Shown: piece after piece, positions 33,910-42,364 of the stretch
How the letters are laid out: each line of letters opens with the position of its first letter
Numbering within the stretch: the stretch's first letter is position 1
From: an uncultured Acidimicrobiaceae bacterium
GTDB taxonomy: Bacteria; Actinomycetota; Acidimicrobiia; Acidimicrobiales; Ilumatobacteraceae
Reading direction: 5' to 3'
DNA: 64,000 nt
Assembly (NCBI GenBank): GCA_903919455.1
Contig: CAIXIJ010000072.1
Coordinates: 36,007 to 100,006 of the forward strand
Notes under the pieces: generated by a model
The model's input: only the letters and a program-made list of their open reading frames with translations
Database searches by the model: none
What the model was told of the DNA's origin: nothing
Program-made: the position numbers and the translations under genes

Positions 33910-34617
33910 TCAGGGCAGCGCCACGATGGCCTCGTGTTCCAGCGTGGCCACCACCACGCCCTCCACGCGAATGATCACGTCGAGCACGGCTCGTTCGCCA
34001 TGGCCCTCGAATCGCCGCACCACCACGCCGTTCACTTCCGCCGTGCCGCCGGGCCGGGCGAGCGCATGGTGCCGGATGATGCTGCGCGTGTGAATCCAGC
34101 TTCCTCGGGCCACCTCGGTGTGCGTGAGGTGGTTGGCCAACGCCGGCCACACCGCCGGATGCACGGCGTGATGCTCGGTGTAGAGCGGAAACGGATCTCC
34201 GGCGCGCAGGCCGTAGTCGGCCGACCATTCGCCCTCGAGTGGGACGAACTTGGTGGGGAGTACCTCGCCGGGTCGCATCGCTGGCACGGCGCCACTGTCG
34301 CGGACCGGTCGGAAGACGGCTCGAGGCTGTTCGGCCTCGTCGGTCACGGCAACGATCTCATCGCCGTCGGGCACACACCGCACGAGGTCGCCATCGAACA
34401 CCGGTTGCCGGAAACGCACCTCGCCGCCGCCGTTGGCCACCCAGTCCAGCCCCCAAGCAGCGGCTGCGGGGTGGGTGAGGTACGCGTAGGTCGTCACGCC
34501 GGCAACGAGTGCTCGCGCAAACCCGGCGGCCCGAGCACCTGCGTCGGTGTGGATGGGGTTGCGGGCGTGCTCGGGCAGGTTCTGCGCCACGACCTCCCAT
34601 GCCTCGGGTGCACTCAT
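33910..34617 (-). CDS. MaoC-like acyl dehydratase
   Basis: A 235-residue hot-dog-fold protein. The hydratase motif is NPIHTDAGARAAGFARALVA (about residue 20-39), which carries the catalytic His; the second half (FPLYTEHHAVHPAVWPALAN to VLDVIIRVEGVVVATLEHEA) is a second hot-dog unit. It should hydrate or dehydrate an acyl-thioester. It is divergent from the aminotransferase gene (36-bp gap) and convergent with the mycothiol enzyme. Confidence 0.82.
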   Translation of the reverse strand: MSAPEAWEVVAQNLPEHARNPIHTDAGARAAGFARALVAGVTTYAYLTHPAAAAWGLDWVANGGGEVRFRQPVFDGDLVRCVPDGDEIVAVTDEAEQPRAVFRPVRDSGAVPAMRPGEVLPTKFVPLEGEWSADYGLRAGDPFPLYTEHHAVHPAVWPALANHLTHTEVARGSWIHTRSIIRHHALARPGGTAEVNGVVVRRFEGHGERAVLDVIIRVEGVVVATLEHEAIVALP

Positions 34618-34653
34618 GGTTGCATCATGGTCGGGTTGGCTAGCCTCGGTCGA

Positions 34654-35835
34654 ATGCGATACGCCTCCATCTCCGACCGCCTCAATGGGCTAGGTAGCGA
34701 CAAGTGGGCGGTGCACATGGCCGGTCGCAAGCGTTCGGTGGCGGGCGAGCCGATGATCTTCCTGTCGATCGGTGAACCCGATCTGCCGCCGCCGGCCGCA
34801 GTGCTCGACCAGGCGGTGAGTTCCCTTCGGTCCGGTCGCACCAAGTACTCCGTCGGTCAGGGTGAGCCGGGCGCGTTGCGGGCGATTGCAGGCCACCTGT
34901 CTCGGCGCGGCGGCTGGGAGGTGTTGCCGGAACAGGTGCTGTACACGGCCGGCACCCAGCACGGCCTCCACGTGGTCCTCACCACCTTGGTGGAGGCGGG
35001 TCACGAGGTGCTCGTGCCCGACCCGTACTACGCCACCTATGAGGGCCTCGTCGCGTCCACCGGCGCAACATTCGTGTCGGTGCCTACATTGCCGGAACAC
35101 AACTTCCATCTCCGGCCTGAGGTGCTGGAGTCGTTCATCACGCCCCGCTCGCGTGTGCTGCTTCTCAACACGCCCAGCAACCCCACCGGAGCCGTGCTCT
35201 CAGAAGCCGAGATCGATGCGATCGGTGAGGTGTGCGAGCGTCACGACCTCTGGATCGTGTGCGACGAGGTCTACGCCGACATCACCTTCGATGCTCCGTT
35301 CTGTTCGCCATTCGACCGGCCACATTTGCGCGAGCGGTCGGTGTCGGTGGCATCCATCTCGAAGTCGCATGCGCTGCCCGGTTTCCGCGCTGGCTGGGCG
35401 GCAGGTCCCTTGGAGCTGGCGCCGCGCATCACGTCGGTGGCCGAAGCGATGCTCTTCGGCAGCCAACCCTTCTTGGCCGACGCGGTCGCCGTGGCGTTGT
35501 CGCATGAGCACGAGGAAGTGCTGATGTTGAAGCGCACGTTCCGCGAGCGCGCAGAGGCATTGGTGGATGCACTACAGGGCAGTGATGCCGTGAAGGTGCA
35601 CATGCCGGAGGGCGGCATGTTCGTGATGCCCGACATTCGCCCCACCGGGCTCACCGGCGAAGAGTTCGCCTGGAAGTTGCTCGACGAGTGCGGCGTGGTG
35701 GTGATGCCGGGGGAGAGTTTCGGTTCTCGTGGCGCCGGGCACATTCGTATCGCCCTCACCGTGGAGGCAGACGTGATGGCCGAGGCGTGCCATCGCATTC
35801 GCACACTGGCGGAGGCGCTGCATGCGGCTCGGTGA
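34654..35835 (+). CDS. aruH: Class I aminotransferase, AruH-like (arginine:pyruvate type)
   Basis: A 393-residue fold-type I PLP enzyme. Seen: the start MRYASISDRLNGLGSDKWAV, the substrate motif LSIGEPDLPPP, NTPSNPTGAVLSEAE, the cofactor Asp in CDEVYADITF, the PLP lysine in SISKSHALPGFRAGW (about residue 231) and the C-terminal GGMFVMPDIRPTGLTG. Length and these motifs are close to what I remember of Pseudomonas AruH. The next gene overlaps it by 14 bp and encodes a ThDP decarboxylase of the AruI type, which supports an arginine-to-4-guanidinobutanal route. Another 2-oxo-acid pair remains possible. Confidence 0.8.
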   Translation: MRYASISDRLNGLGSDKWAVHMAGRKRSVAGEPMIFLSIGEPDLPPPAAVLDQAVSSLRSGRTKYSVGQGEPGALRAIAGHLSRRGGWEVLPEQVLYTAGTQHGLHVVLTTLVEAGHEVLVPDPYYATYEGLVASTGATFVSVPTLPEHNFHLRPEVLESFITPRSRVLLLNTPSNPTGAVLSEAEIDAIGEVCERHDLWIVCDEVYADITFDAPFCSPFDRPHLRERSVSVASISKSHALPGFRAGWAAGPLELAPRITSVAEAMLFGSQPFLADAVAVALSHEHEEVLMLKRTFRERAEALVDALQGSDAVKVHMPEGGMFVMPDIRPTGLTGEEFAWKLLDECGVVVMPGESFGSRGAGHIRIALTVEADVMAEACHRIRTLAEALHAAR

Positions 35836-37402
35836 GGCCATCATCGACCTGCTGGTGCGCGAGTACGGGCTGCACACCGTGTTCGGTATTCCTGGCGTCC
35901 ACAACATCGAGCTGTACCGCGGGTTGCACAGCAGCGGGGTGCGAGCCATTTCGCCGCGGCACGAGCAGGGTGCGGGCTTCATGGCCGACGGTTGGTCGGT
36001 GGTCACCGGCACACCGGGCCTGTGCACGCTCATCAGTGGGCCCGGCCTCACGAATGCCCTCACGCCGATCGCACAGGCCTTCCACGACTCGCGTCCCATG
36101 CTGGTGCTGGCTGCAACCACGCCATCCGAGGCGCTCGGTCGGCGCTTCGGCCCGCTGCACGACCTCGATGATCAGGCGGCGATGGCGCGCACGGTGACGG
36201 CGTTCAGCGAGACCGTGCTGCATCCCGAGGAGGTGCCCGAGCTCATCGCCATGGCCTACGAGGTCTTCACCTCGCGTAGGCCGCGGCCGGTGCATCTGGC
36301 GTTTCCCACCGACGTGCTGGAAATGGAAACTGGTCCGCTGCAGCGGTTCGGCGGGTCGTTGGCGCGTCCGTTGCCGATCCCGTCGACGATCGATCTGGCT
36401 GTAGCTGCGCTAGAGGCCAGTACGTCACCCGTCATCGTGGCCGGCGGCGGTGCCATCGATGCCGGGGCCGCGCTGCGCTCCGTCGCCGAACTGCTGGACG
36501 CGCCGGTGGTGCTCACCGGCAACGCCAAAGGAGTGCTGCCGTCGTCGCATCCGCTGTGCGCAGGCAATGTGCTTGCGGTGCCGGAGGTGCAGGCTGCGTT
36601 GGAGGCCGCCGACGCCGTGCTGGTGGTGGGCAGCGAACTGTCCGATGCCGACATCTACAACGGCGGACGAGCGATCGAGTTCTCGGGTTCGGTGGTGCGC
36701 ATCGACATCGATGCCGAGCAGCTCGACCGACGCATGGAGCCCGATGTACGCATCGCCGCTGATGCGGCTGCGGCGCTCGCTGCGATGGCGTCGGGGCTGC
36801 GCCGCGCCGATCGTCGAGGCGAGCAGCGGGCAGCCGCATTGCGTGCCGCAGCAGAGGCATCGCACCCTTCGGCGTTGTTGCCGTGGCTCGACGCCCTCCA
36901 AGCAGCGATTCCCAGCGACGCCGTCGTCGCGCTGGACTCCACGCAGTTGGCGTACGCGGCCCATGTGCGGCTCGCCGCCGAGCGGCCTCGTTCCTGGCTG
37001 GCCCCGTACGGTCTCGGCACCCTGGGGTGTGCGCTTCCCATGGCCATCGGCGCCAAGCTTGCCGCGCCGGCTCGACCGGTGGTGGCGCTTGCGGGCGATG
37101 GCGGCTGGCTGTTCACCGTGGCAGAGATGGCCACTGCGGCAGACCACCAACTCGACATCGTGTTGGTGGTCTGGGACAACCGTGGCTACGCGCAGATCCG
37201 GCAATCCTTCGACGATGCCAACGCGCCACGCATGGGTGTGGATGTGTCGTCGATGGACCCCGCAGGTATCGCCCGCGGGTTCGGCTGGACTGCCCGAACT
37301 GTGGGCACTCCGGATGAACTCGAAGCGGCTGTCGGCGACGCGCTGGCCGAGGGCGGCCCTCAGTTCGTGCGCGTCATGGTTCCACCAGCGCAAACATGCT
37401 GA
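35822..37402 (+). CDS. aruI: ThDP-dependent 2-oxo acid decarboxylase, AruI-like
   Basis: A 526-residue acetolactate-synthase-family protein. The N-terminal Pyr domain holds GIPGVHNIELYRGL and the catalytic Glu in PRHEQGAGFMADG (about residue 47-50). The middle domain is at about 190-320. The PP domain has the ThDP motif AGDGGWLFTVAEMATAADHQ ending in VWDNRG (about 422-456). It resembles 5-guanidino-2-oxopentanoate decarboxylase (AruI) more than true acetolactate synthase, and no small regulatory subunit gene is near. It overlaps the upstream aminotransferase gene (14 bp) and the convergent alkylsulfatase gene (29 bp). Confidence 0.8.
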   Translation: MRLGEAIIDLLVREYGLHTVFGIPGVHNIELYRGLHSSGVRAISPRHEQGAGFMADGWSVVTGTPGLCTLISGPGLTNALTPIAQAFHDSRPMLVLAATTPSEALGRRFGPLHDLDDQAAMARTVTAFSETVLHPEEVPELIAMAYEVFTSRRPRPVHLAFPTDVLEMETGPLQRFGGSLARPLPIPSTIDLAVAALEASTSPVIVAGGGAIDAGAALRSVAELLDAPVVLTGNAKGVLPSSHPLCAGNVLAVPEVQAALEAADAVLVVGSELSDADIYNGGRAIEFSGSVVRIDIDAEQLDRRMEPDVRIAADAAAALAAMASGLRRADRRGEQRAAALRAAAEASHPSALLPWLDALQAAIPSDAVVALDSTQLAYAAHVRLAAERPRSWLAPYGLGTLGCALPMAIGAKLAAPARPVVALAGDGGWLFTVAEMATAADHQLDIVLVVWDNRGYAQIRQSFDDANAPRMGVDVSSMDPAGIARGFGWTARTVGTPDELEAAVGDALAEGGPQFVRVMVPPAQTC

Positions 37403-39266
37403 AGAACACATCGAGGTGACCGAAGATGGCATCGGCGGCACTGATGTCGCCCTCGGCCACGATGTTGCCGGCCGCGATGGCCTCGGCCAACGGCTGTCCG
37501 CCTTCGGTGACCGCCAACAGGGTGGGGCGGTCGAGGCGCAACGACGCAGCGGCGGCATCGTCGTGTCGGCCCTGCACGTAGTGCAGCGCGCGGTGCTGTA
37601 GGCCGAGCACCCACGGCTGCTCCTGCCCGTGTTCGAGGATGGTGATGTTCAGCAGTACCGACAGACCGCCCACTTCTTCGGCCTTCAATCGCATCGCCAT
37701 GGCATCGAAGATCTGATCCACGGTCATCGCCATCAGGAACCCGCTCCGCGTGGCGGGCCGCGAGGGGAGCGTGCCGTTGCGAAGCTCCTGGGCGCCCGAG
37801 AGATACGCATTGCGGAACGTTGCGGACTCTGCCTGGTAACCGAGCTGCTCGTAGGCGTCGGCCTGCAGTTCACGCGCCGCCACGTTGGTGGGGTCGGCGA
37901 ACACGAGATGGTTCACCAGTTCCACCACCCATCGGTAGTCGCCCTGATCGAACCAGCGCTGCGCCTTCTCCAGCAGCGCATCGGCCCCGCCAGCCAGTTC
38001 CACGTAACGCTGACCGCCCTCGACGGGGGGCAGCTTCCAGAGGTTGGCCGGGTTGCCGTCGTACCAGCTGAGGTAGCGCTGATAGACGGCCTTGATGTTG
38101 TGGACGAGGTGGCCGTAGTACCCAACCGTGTGGGATTCAGCGGTGAACTCCGGTGGCATCGTGAGCATCTCGGCAATCTCCACTGCCGTGTAACCGTGGT
38201 TCGCCATCCGCATGGTCTGGTCGTGAACCCACCGATAGAGGTCGCGCTGCAGACGCAGGTAGCTCAACACATCGTCGTTGCCCCACCGTGGCCAGTGGTG
38301 CGAGGCAAAGGTGAGTTCGATCTGTGGGCCCCACAGTTCGATGATCTCGCCGATGTACTTCGACCACTTCAGCGAGTCGCGGATGAGCGCCCCTCGAATG
38401 GGCACGAGGTTGTGCATGTTGTGGGTGCAGTTCTCCGCCGTGCACAGCCATCCGTGGTCGGGGAAGAAGAAGTTCATCTCCGCCGGCGCTTCGGCCTCGG
38501 GCGTGATCTGGAACTGGATGCGCACCCCGTCGACCAGCAGTTCGGTGCCGGTCTCACAGATCTCCTCCGTGGGGGCGATCAGCCCGGGCGGCCAGAACGG
38601 AATGGCCTTGCCCAGGCCGCAATCCACGTGCCCACGCGGCCCCGGGGGCAGCAGTGGGCCGAACTGGTACATGGCCCGTCGGGTCATCGTGTAGCCGGCG
38701 ATCACGCTCTCGCCCAGCGTCTCGCGCAGGAAGTGCTCTGGGGCGATCACGCGGCAATGGCCCGCGTCGACGGCTTCGTGGCTGGTGACGCCGAACACGC
38801 CACCGAAGTGGTCGGTATGAGAGTGCGTGTAGATCACGGCCACCACGGGGCGTTCACCCAGATACTCGTTAGCCAGGTCGAGGCAGGCTCGGGCGCACGG
38901 TTCAGCGGTGAGCGGGTCGATGATGACCCACCCGGTGTCGCCGGCGATGAACGTGATGTTGGAGATGTCGTAGCCGCGGGCCTGCCAGATGCCGGGCGCC
39001 ACCTCGAACAGGCCGTGGATGCCGTTGAGTTGGGCCTGCCGCCAGAGGCTGGGGTTCACCGTGTCGGGGTTCTCGCTGCCTCGTTCGATGAAGGCGTAAC
39101 GGTTGGTGTCCCATGCGGCGCCGAGTGGAGTTTCTATGGCGCCGGTGGCGTGCTGGGCAACCAGTCCCTGCGAGGCCCGGGTGAAATCTGCCTCATCGAA
39201 GTGCAGCGCCCGGGCCTCATTTGCTCGTCGGGTGTGGTCGGTGGCGTCTTTCGGGGCGGTTCCCAT
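37374..39266 (-). CDS. Alkyl sulfatase (metallo-beta-lactamase, SdsA-type)
   Basis: A 630-residue linear-alkylsulfatase family protein. The metal site is in IYTHSHTDHFGGVFG (about residue 144), followed by the family's dimerisation domain (TAENCTHNMHNLVPIRG, then ELTFASHHWPRWG) and a C-terminal SCP2-like part. NAYLSGAQELRNG is a family landmark. It hydrolyses primary alkyl sulfates such as dodecyl sulfate. No signal peptide is seen. The start ATG at 39266 shares bases with the stop of the upstream TetR gene (TGATG), so translation is coupled to the regulator. Confidence 0.92.
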   Translation of the reverse strand: MGTAPKDATDHTRRANEARALHFDEADFTRASQGLVAQHATGAIETPLGAAWDTNRYAFIERGSENPDTVNPSLWRQAQLNGIHGLFEVAPGIWQARGYDISNITFIAGDTGWVIIDPLTAEPCARACLDLANEYLGERPVVAVIYTHSHTDHFGGVFGVTSHEAVDAGHCRVIAPEHFLRETLGESVIAGYTMTRRAMYQFGPLLPPGPRGHVDCGLGKAIPFWPPGLIAPTEEICETGTELLVDGVRIQFQITPEAEAPAEMNFFFPDHGWLCTAENCTHNMHNLVPIRGALIRDSLKWSKYIGEIIELWGPQIELTFASHHWPRWGNDDVLSYLRLQRDLYRWVHDQTMRMANHGYTAVEIAEMLTMPPEFTAESHTVGYYGHLVHNIKAVYQRYLSWYDGNPANLWKLPPVEGGQRYVELAGGADALLEKAQRWFDQGDYRWVVELVNHLVFADPTNVAARELQADAYEQLGYQAESATFRNAYLSGAQELRNGTLPSRPATRSGFLMAMTVDQIFDAMAMRLKAEEVGGLSVLLNITILEHGQEQPWVLGLQHRALHYVQGRHDDAAAASLRLDRPTLLAVTEGGQPLAEAIAAGNIVAEGDISAADAIFGHLDVFFSMFALVEP

Positions 39267-40436
39267 CACTCGAGAGTATCGCTGACCTGCGCAAGCAGCC
39301 AGCGCATGGGCACGCGGTGATCCAGGTCGCGCAGCGGCGCGTCGAGCAACGCCAAAGCGGAGGAACCGCCCGCACCGAGCACGTTGAACACGACGGTGAG
39401 CTGCGATAAGTCGTCGCCAACTCCCATCCCGAGAAATGCCTGCAACAGTTCCTCGTTCGCGTCCTGGTACACGCCCTTGAGCATGTCGGCGATGTGCTCG
39501 TCGTAGCAGGCCGCCAGCGACACCTCTTGACGGTACGCCCGCCACAGGTGCCGTTCGGGACTGAGCGACGCGATGAACATCGCCGCGTTGAGGTCCGCCC
39601 GGATGGCGTTGTCAATGTCGGGGTTGTTGAGCACGGAGGGCAGTTGCCGGGTGTTGCCGCGCACGATGTCGCCCATCACCTGCTGAAACGTGAAGTCGTG
39701 CAGCTGCTGCAGGCTCGGGAAGCGAGGTGTGGCGGCACCGGTGGAGAGGCGTGCCACGCGGCAGATGCGCATCATCGAAGCGGCAGCCACGCCGGAGGAT
39801 GCCACCACCTGCATCGTGGCCCGCACCAGACGCTGGCTCACTTCATCGAGCGTGTCGACGAGCGGAAGGCTCGGAGTGATCGGCGGGACGGTGAGAGGCG
39901 TGCCGGGATCGATGCCGACCCGCTGTGCGGCGTCGTCGGGCATGGCTGCGAGCATTTCGAGGAACAGGTACCCGATCTCGACTTCCGAGAGCTTGGCGTT
40001 GGCGGTCTCGATCCCGAGGCGAATCGTGAGCATCCAGATGGCGCGCAGCAACGCGATGTCGCTGCGGTCGCGCAACTCGGCGAACGTGCGGTTCAGGTCG
40101 GGCAGCACCACTTCCAGCAGCGTCGGGTTGCGGCGGGCCAGCGTGAGCAGTAGCAGCATTGCTCGATCGTCGGGGGAGGAGGGAGCGGTGCTCGCCGGGT
40201 CGACCATCGTCTGCAGCCAGTCGAACCCCACCTCCGACCACAACGTGGCGAACAGACCGGAAACGTCGCCGAAGTAGGCGTAGACGGTTCCTCGGGCCAC
40301 GCCGGCTTCCGAGGCGAGGCCGTTCACGGTGATCTGGTCGAACCCCAGGCTGTGAATCTGGTGCAGCCCGGTCGCCATGAGGCGACCTCGGTTCGATCGA
40401 TCGGCGATCAGCGTCCCTGACTGGGTGGAACTCACG
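39266..40436 (-). CDS. Tandem TetR-type transcriptional regulator
   Basis: A 389-residue protein that is about twice normal TetR length. The first DNA-binding domain (about 15-65) reads INGLASEAGVARGTVYAYFG-like: ITVNGLASEAGVARGTVYAY. A second, weaker TetR-type HTH lies at about 210-265, LVRATMQVVASSGVAAASMM followed by a phenylalanine-rich recognition helix region (FPSLQQLHDFTFQQVM). The GTG at 40436 (VSSTQSGTL) is taken as start; the frame extends ten residues further without clear need. The stop overlaps the alkylsulfatase start, which suggests that it controls that enzyme. Confidence 0.8.
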
Positions 40437-40511
40437 CGGCAAGTCTGCCATGCAGGGGGCCGCACAGTTGAAACGTCCGCTCTCTGGCAGCGTGCGACCT
40501 ACGCTGGAACG

Positions 40512-41276
40512 GTGAACACCGAACGGCAGGCCGCACAGTTGGACGCATGGCGTCGTCGGATGGACCCCGTGCTCATCGTCGCTGCGGTCCTGCCGCTTGC
40601 GGTTGGCCTCACGAATGCTCATCGAGACCGTCCGGCGGTGTGGCTGGATCTCATTTCGTGGTTGATGTTCCTCACCGACTACTTCGTGCGGCTTCGCCTG
40701 CGGCCGGGGTACGTGAAGTCGAAGGGTGGCATTTTCGATGCCGTCATCGTCATCTTCACCGCACCGATCTACCTCATCCCCGGTCTCGGCTCAGTGCGCA
40801 TGATGGGGCTGGCCCGACTGTTGCGGCTCGGGCGAGTCTTCGTGGTGTCGTCGCACAGTCAGAAGATCCGCGAACTCGGCCGACGCCTCGGCACGGCTGC
40901 GATGTACTCAGCAGCGCTGATGCTGGTCTGCGCGATCATCGTGGATGCTGCGGAACCCGCATCGAGCGGTTTCGTGAACCTGGGGGATTGCCTGTGGTGG
41001 GCCGTGGTCACGTTCACCACCGTGGGGTATGGCGATCTCGCTCCCGTCACCTCTGCCGGCCGGATCGCAGCCGTGTTTCTGATGCTGGGCGGTGTGGCGC
41101 TGATCGGCAGCCTGGCGGCATCGTTGGGCTCCTTCCTGAACAAGGACGAAGAGGCTGATGAGCAGGCTGTTCTGGTGGGCGAAGTCCGGGCGCTGCGAGC
41201 CGAGATCGCCGAGTTGCGTGCGGCGATCGCTGGCACTGGGTCGAACGACCCAAATCATCCAAGAAACGGCCAATAG
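40512..41276 (+). CDS. Voltage-gated-type K+ channel
   Basis: A 254-residue channel with about five to six membrane segments. A voltage-sensor-like S4 is visible as RMMGLARLLRLGRVF with arginines every third or fourth residue (about 95-110), and the selectivity filter is TTVGYGDLAP (about 173). The C-terminal 40 residues (EEADEQAVLVGEVRALRAEI) form a short coiled coil that could drive tetramerisation. The GTG at 40512 is taken as start; the ORF upstream is antisense to the TetR gene. Confidence 0.85.
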   Translation: MNTERQAAQLDAWRRRMDPVLIVAAVLPLAVGLTNAHRDRPAVWLDLISWLMFLTDYFVRLRLRPGYVKSKGGIFDAVIVIFTAPIYLIPGLGSVRMMGLARLLRLGRVFVVSSHSQKIRELGRRLGTAAMYSAALMLVCAIIVDAAEPASSGFVNLGDCLWWAVVTFTTVGYGDLAPVTSAGRIAAVFLMLGGVALIGSLAASLGSFLNKDEEADEQAVLVGEVRALRAEIAELRAAIAGTGSNDPNHPRNGQ

Positions 41277-41381
41277 CGCCCCCAAAACGGGCAGATCGGT
41301 TGCCCTCGTGGGCCACTTCTGCGCACACTTCCCCGGACGGGAGGCGGAGGTATCACCTCTGCCGAAATGAGAGGAGCTGCG

Positions 41382-42098
41382 ATGCAGCACACCAAGCGGC
41401 CCACGCGCCGAATCATTGCAATGGTGGCGGCCACGGCATTCGTGACACTGCCGGCGGCAGTAGTGACCTCGCACGTGGCCTCGGCCACCGTGCTCGACAC
41501 CGACCACGACGGGATCCCGAACATCAACGACCGCGACGTCGATGGTGACCGCCTCCTGAACGGCTGGCCGGCAGAGAAGAACATCGACGGCGATGCGTTC
41601 TCCGACGTCTCCAAGTACGAGCGCGACATCGATGGCGATGGCCTGCCCGACAACTCGGCGGCGGAGAAGGACATCGACGGCGATGGCCTGGCGGACAGCT
41701 CGTCGCGCGAGAAGGACATCGACGGCGACGCTTCCAACGATGATTCGGTGTCGGATAAAGACATCGATGGCGATGGCCTGGCCGATGATTCGGTGTCGGA
41801 GAGCGACATCGATGGCGATGGTCTGGCCGATGACTCCCCGTCGGAGAGCGACATCGACGGCGATGGTGTCGACGACTCGGTCGACACCGACGAGGACGGC
41901 GACGGCCTCGACAGCGCTCACGATTCGAACGACGACGGCGATGACCTCGACGATCTCGACGACGATGACTCGAACGGCGACGGCGTCGACGACAATGGTG
42001 GCGGCAACGGCGGTGGCAACCACGGTGGCACTACCACCACGACCATCGCTCCGGTGACGACCGATCCCACGACGACCACGGCAACCACGGTCGTCTGA
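41382..42098 (+). CDS. Secreted Asp-rich repeat protein (thrombospondin type 3-like)
   Basis: A 238-residue protein with a Sec signal peptide (about 1-34, RRIIAMVAATAFVTLPAAVV and a signal-peptidase-like site after VASA), then 15-residue repeats with the core DIDGDGLADDS, then a more irregular Asp-rich stretch, a Gly/Asn segment and a Thr-rich tail. The DxDGDG loops are calcium-binding motifs, as in thrombospondin type 3 repeats. GAGAGGAG six bases before the ATG at 41382 sets the start over the ATG at 41367. There is no sortase motif or TM anchor at the end. A long terminator follows. Confidence 0.85.
   Translation: MQHTKRPTRRIIAMVAATAFVTLPAAVVTSHVASATVLDTDHDGIPNINDRDVDGDRLLNGWPAEKNIDGDAFSDVSKYERDIDGDGLPDNSAAEKDIDGDGLADSSSREKDIDGDASNDDSVSDKDIDGDGLADDSVSESDIDGDGLADDSPSESDIDGDGVDDSVDTDEDGDGLDSAHDSNDDGDDLDDLDDDDSNGDGVDDNGGGNGGGNHGGTTTTTIAPVTTDPTTTTATTVV
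41535..41879 (+). repeat. Tandem 45-bp (15-residue) coding repeats
   Basis: Units begin at 41535, 41580, 41625, 41670, 41715, 41760, 41805 and 41850, each coding a D-(I/V)-D-G-D block followed by about ten variable residues. The central copies are nearly identical in DNA (gacatcgatggcgatggcc), so the array could expand or contract by slippage or recombination. Confidence 0.85.
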
Positions 42099-42120
42099 CC
42101 ACCTCTTCATCCGACCTTCG

Positions 42121-42152
42121 ACAGTGCCCCGGGCTTCGGCCCGGGGCACTGT
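42121..42152 (+). terminator. Perfect 14-bp hairpin with TTCG loop
   Basis: ACAGTGCCCCGGGC and GCCCGGGGCACTGT are perfect complements around the stable tetraloop TTCG, 23 bp after the stop of the Asp-rich repeat protein. There is no U-tract, which is usual in this type of genome. It should insulate the repeat-protein gene from the multicopper oxidase gene. Confidence 0.85.
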
Positions 42153-42306
42153 CGCGTCTGCCAGCAGGCCGGATTCACGCATGGCGTTCAAGTCTTTACT
42201 AATGGTGGCAAATGCCCTCTTTTCGTGAGAAAGAATAGACGAAGAGCGGTTGATCTGCCCTCCGATGGGTCAAATGACTCATGTAAACGCTCAGATATCT
42301 CCCTAT

Positions 42307-42340
42307 GGTCGTACGCCTTGGGCCTGAACGGCCTACGACC
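42307..42340 (+). promoter_or_regulatory. Inverted repeat in the leader of the multicopper oxidase gene
   Basis: GGTCGTACGCC and GGCCTACGACC pair in 10 of 11 positions with a 12-base loop that itself begins and ends near GGCC. It lies 24 bp before the start codon, between an AT-rich stretch (about 42180-42306, the likely promoter) and the ribosome site. It could be an RNA hairpin or operator. It does not match a riboswitch class I know. Confidence 0.45.
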
Positions 42341-42364
42341 TATGGCGGAAGTGAAGGCGGAGAG

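Noticed and set aside
42250..42364. A cyclic-di-GMP or cobalamin riboswitch in the multicopper oxidase leader
   Set aside because: The leader has one inverted repeat but none of the conserved core sequences of the riboswitch classes I know.
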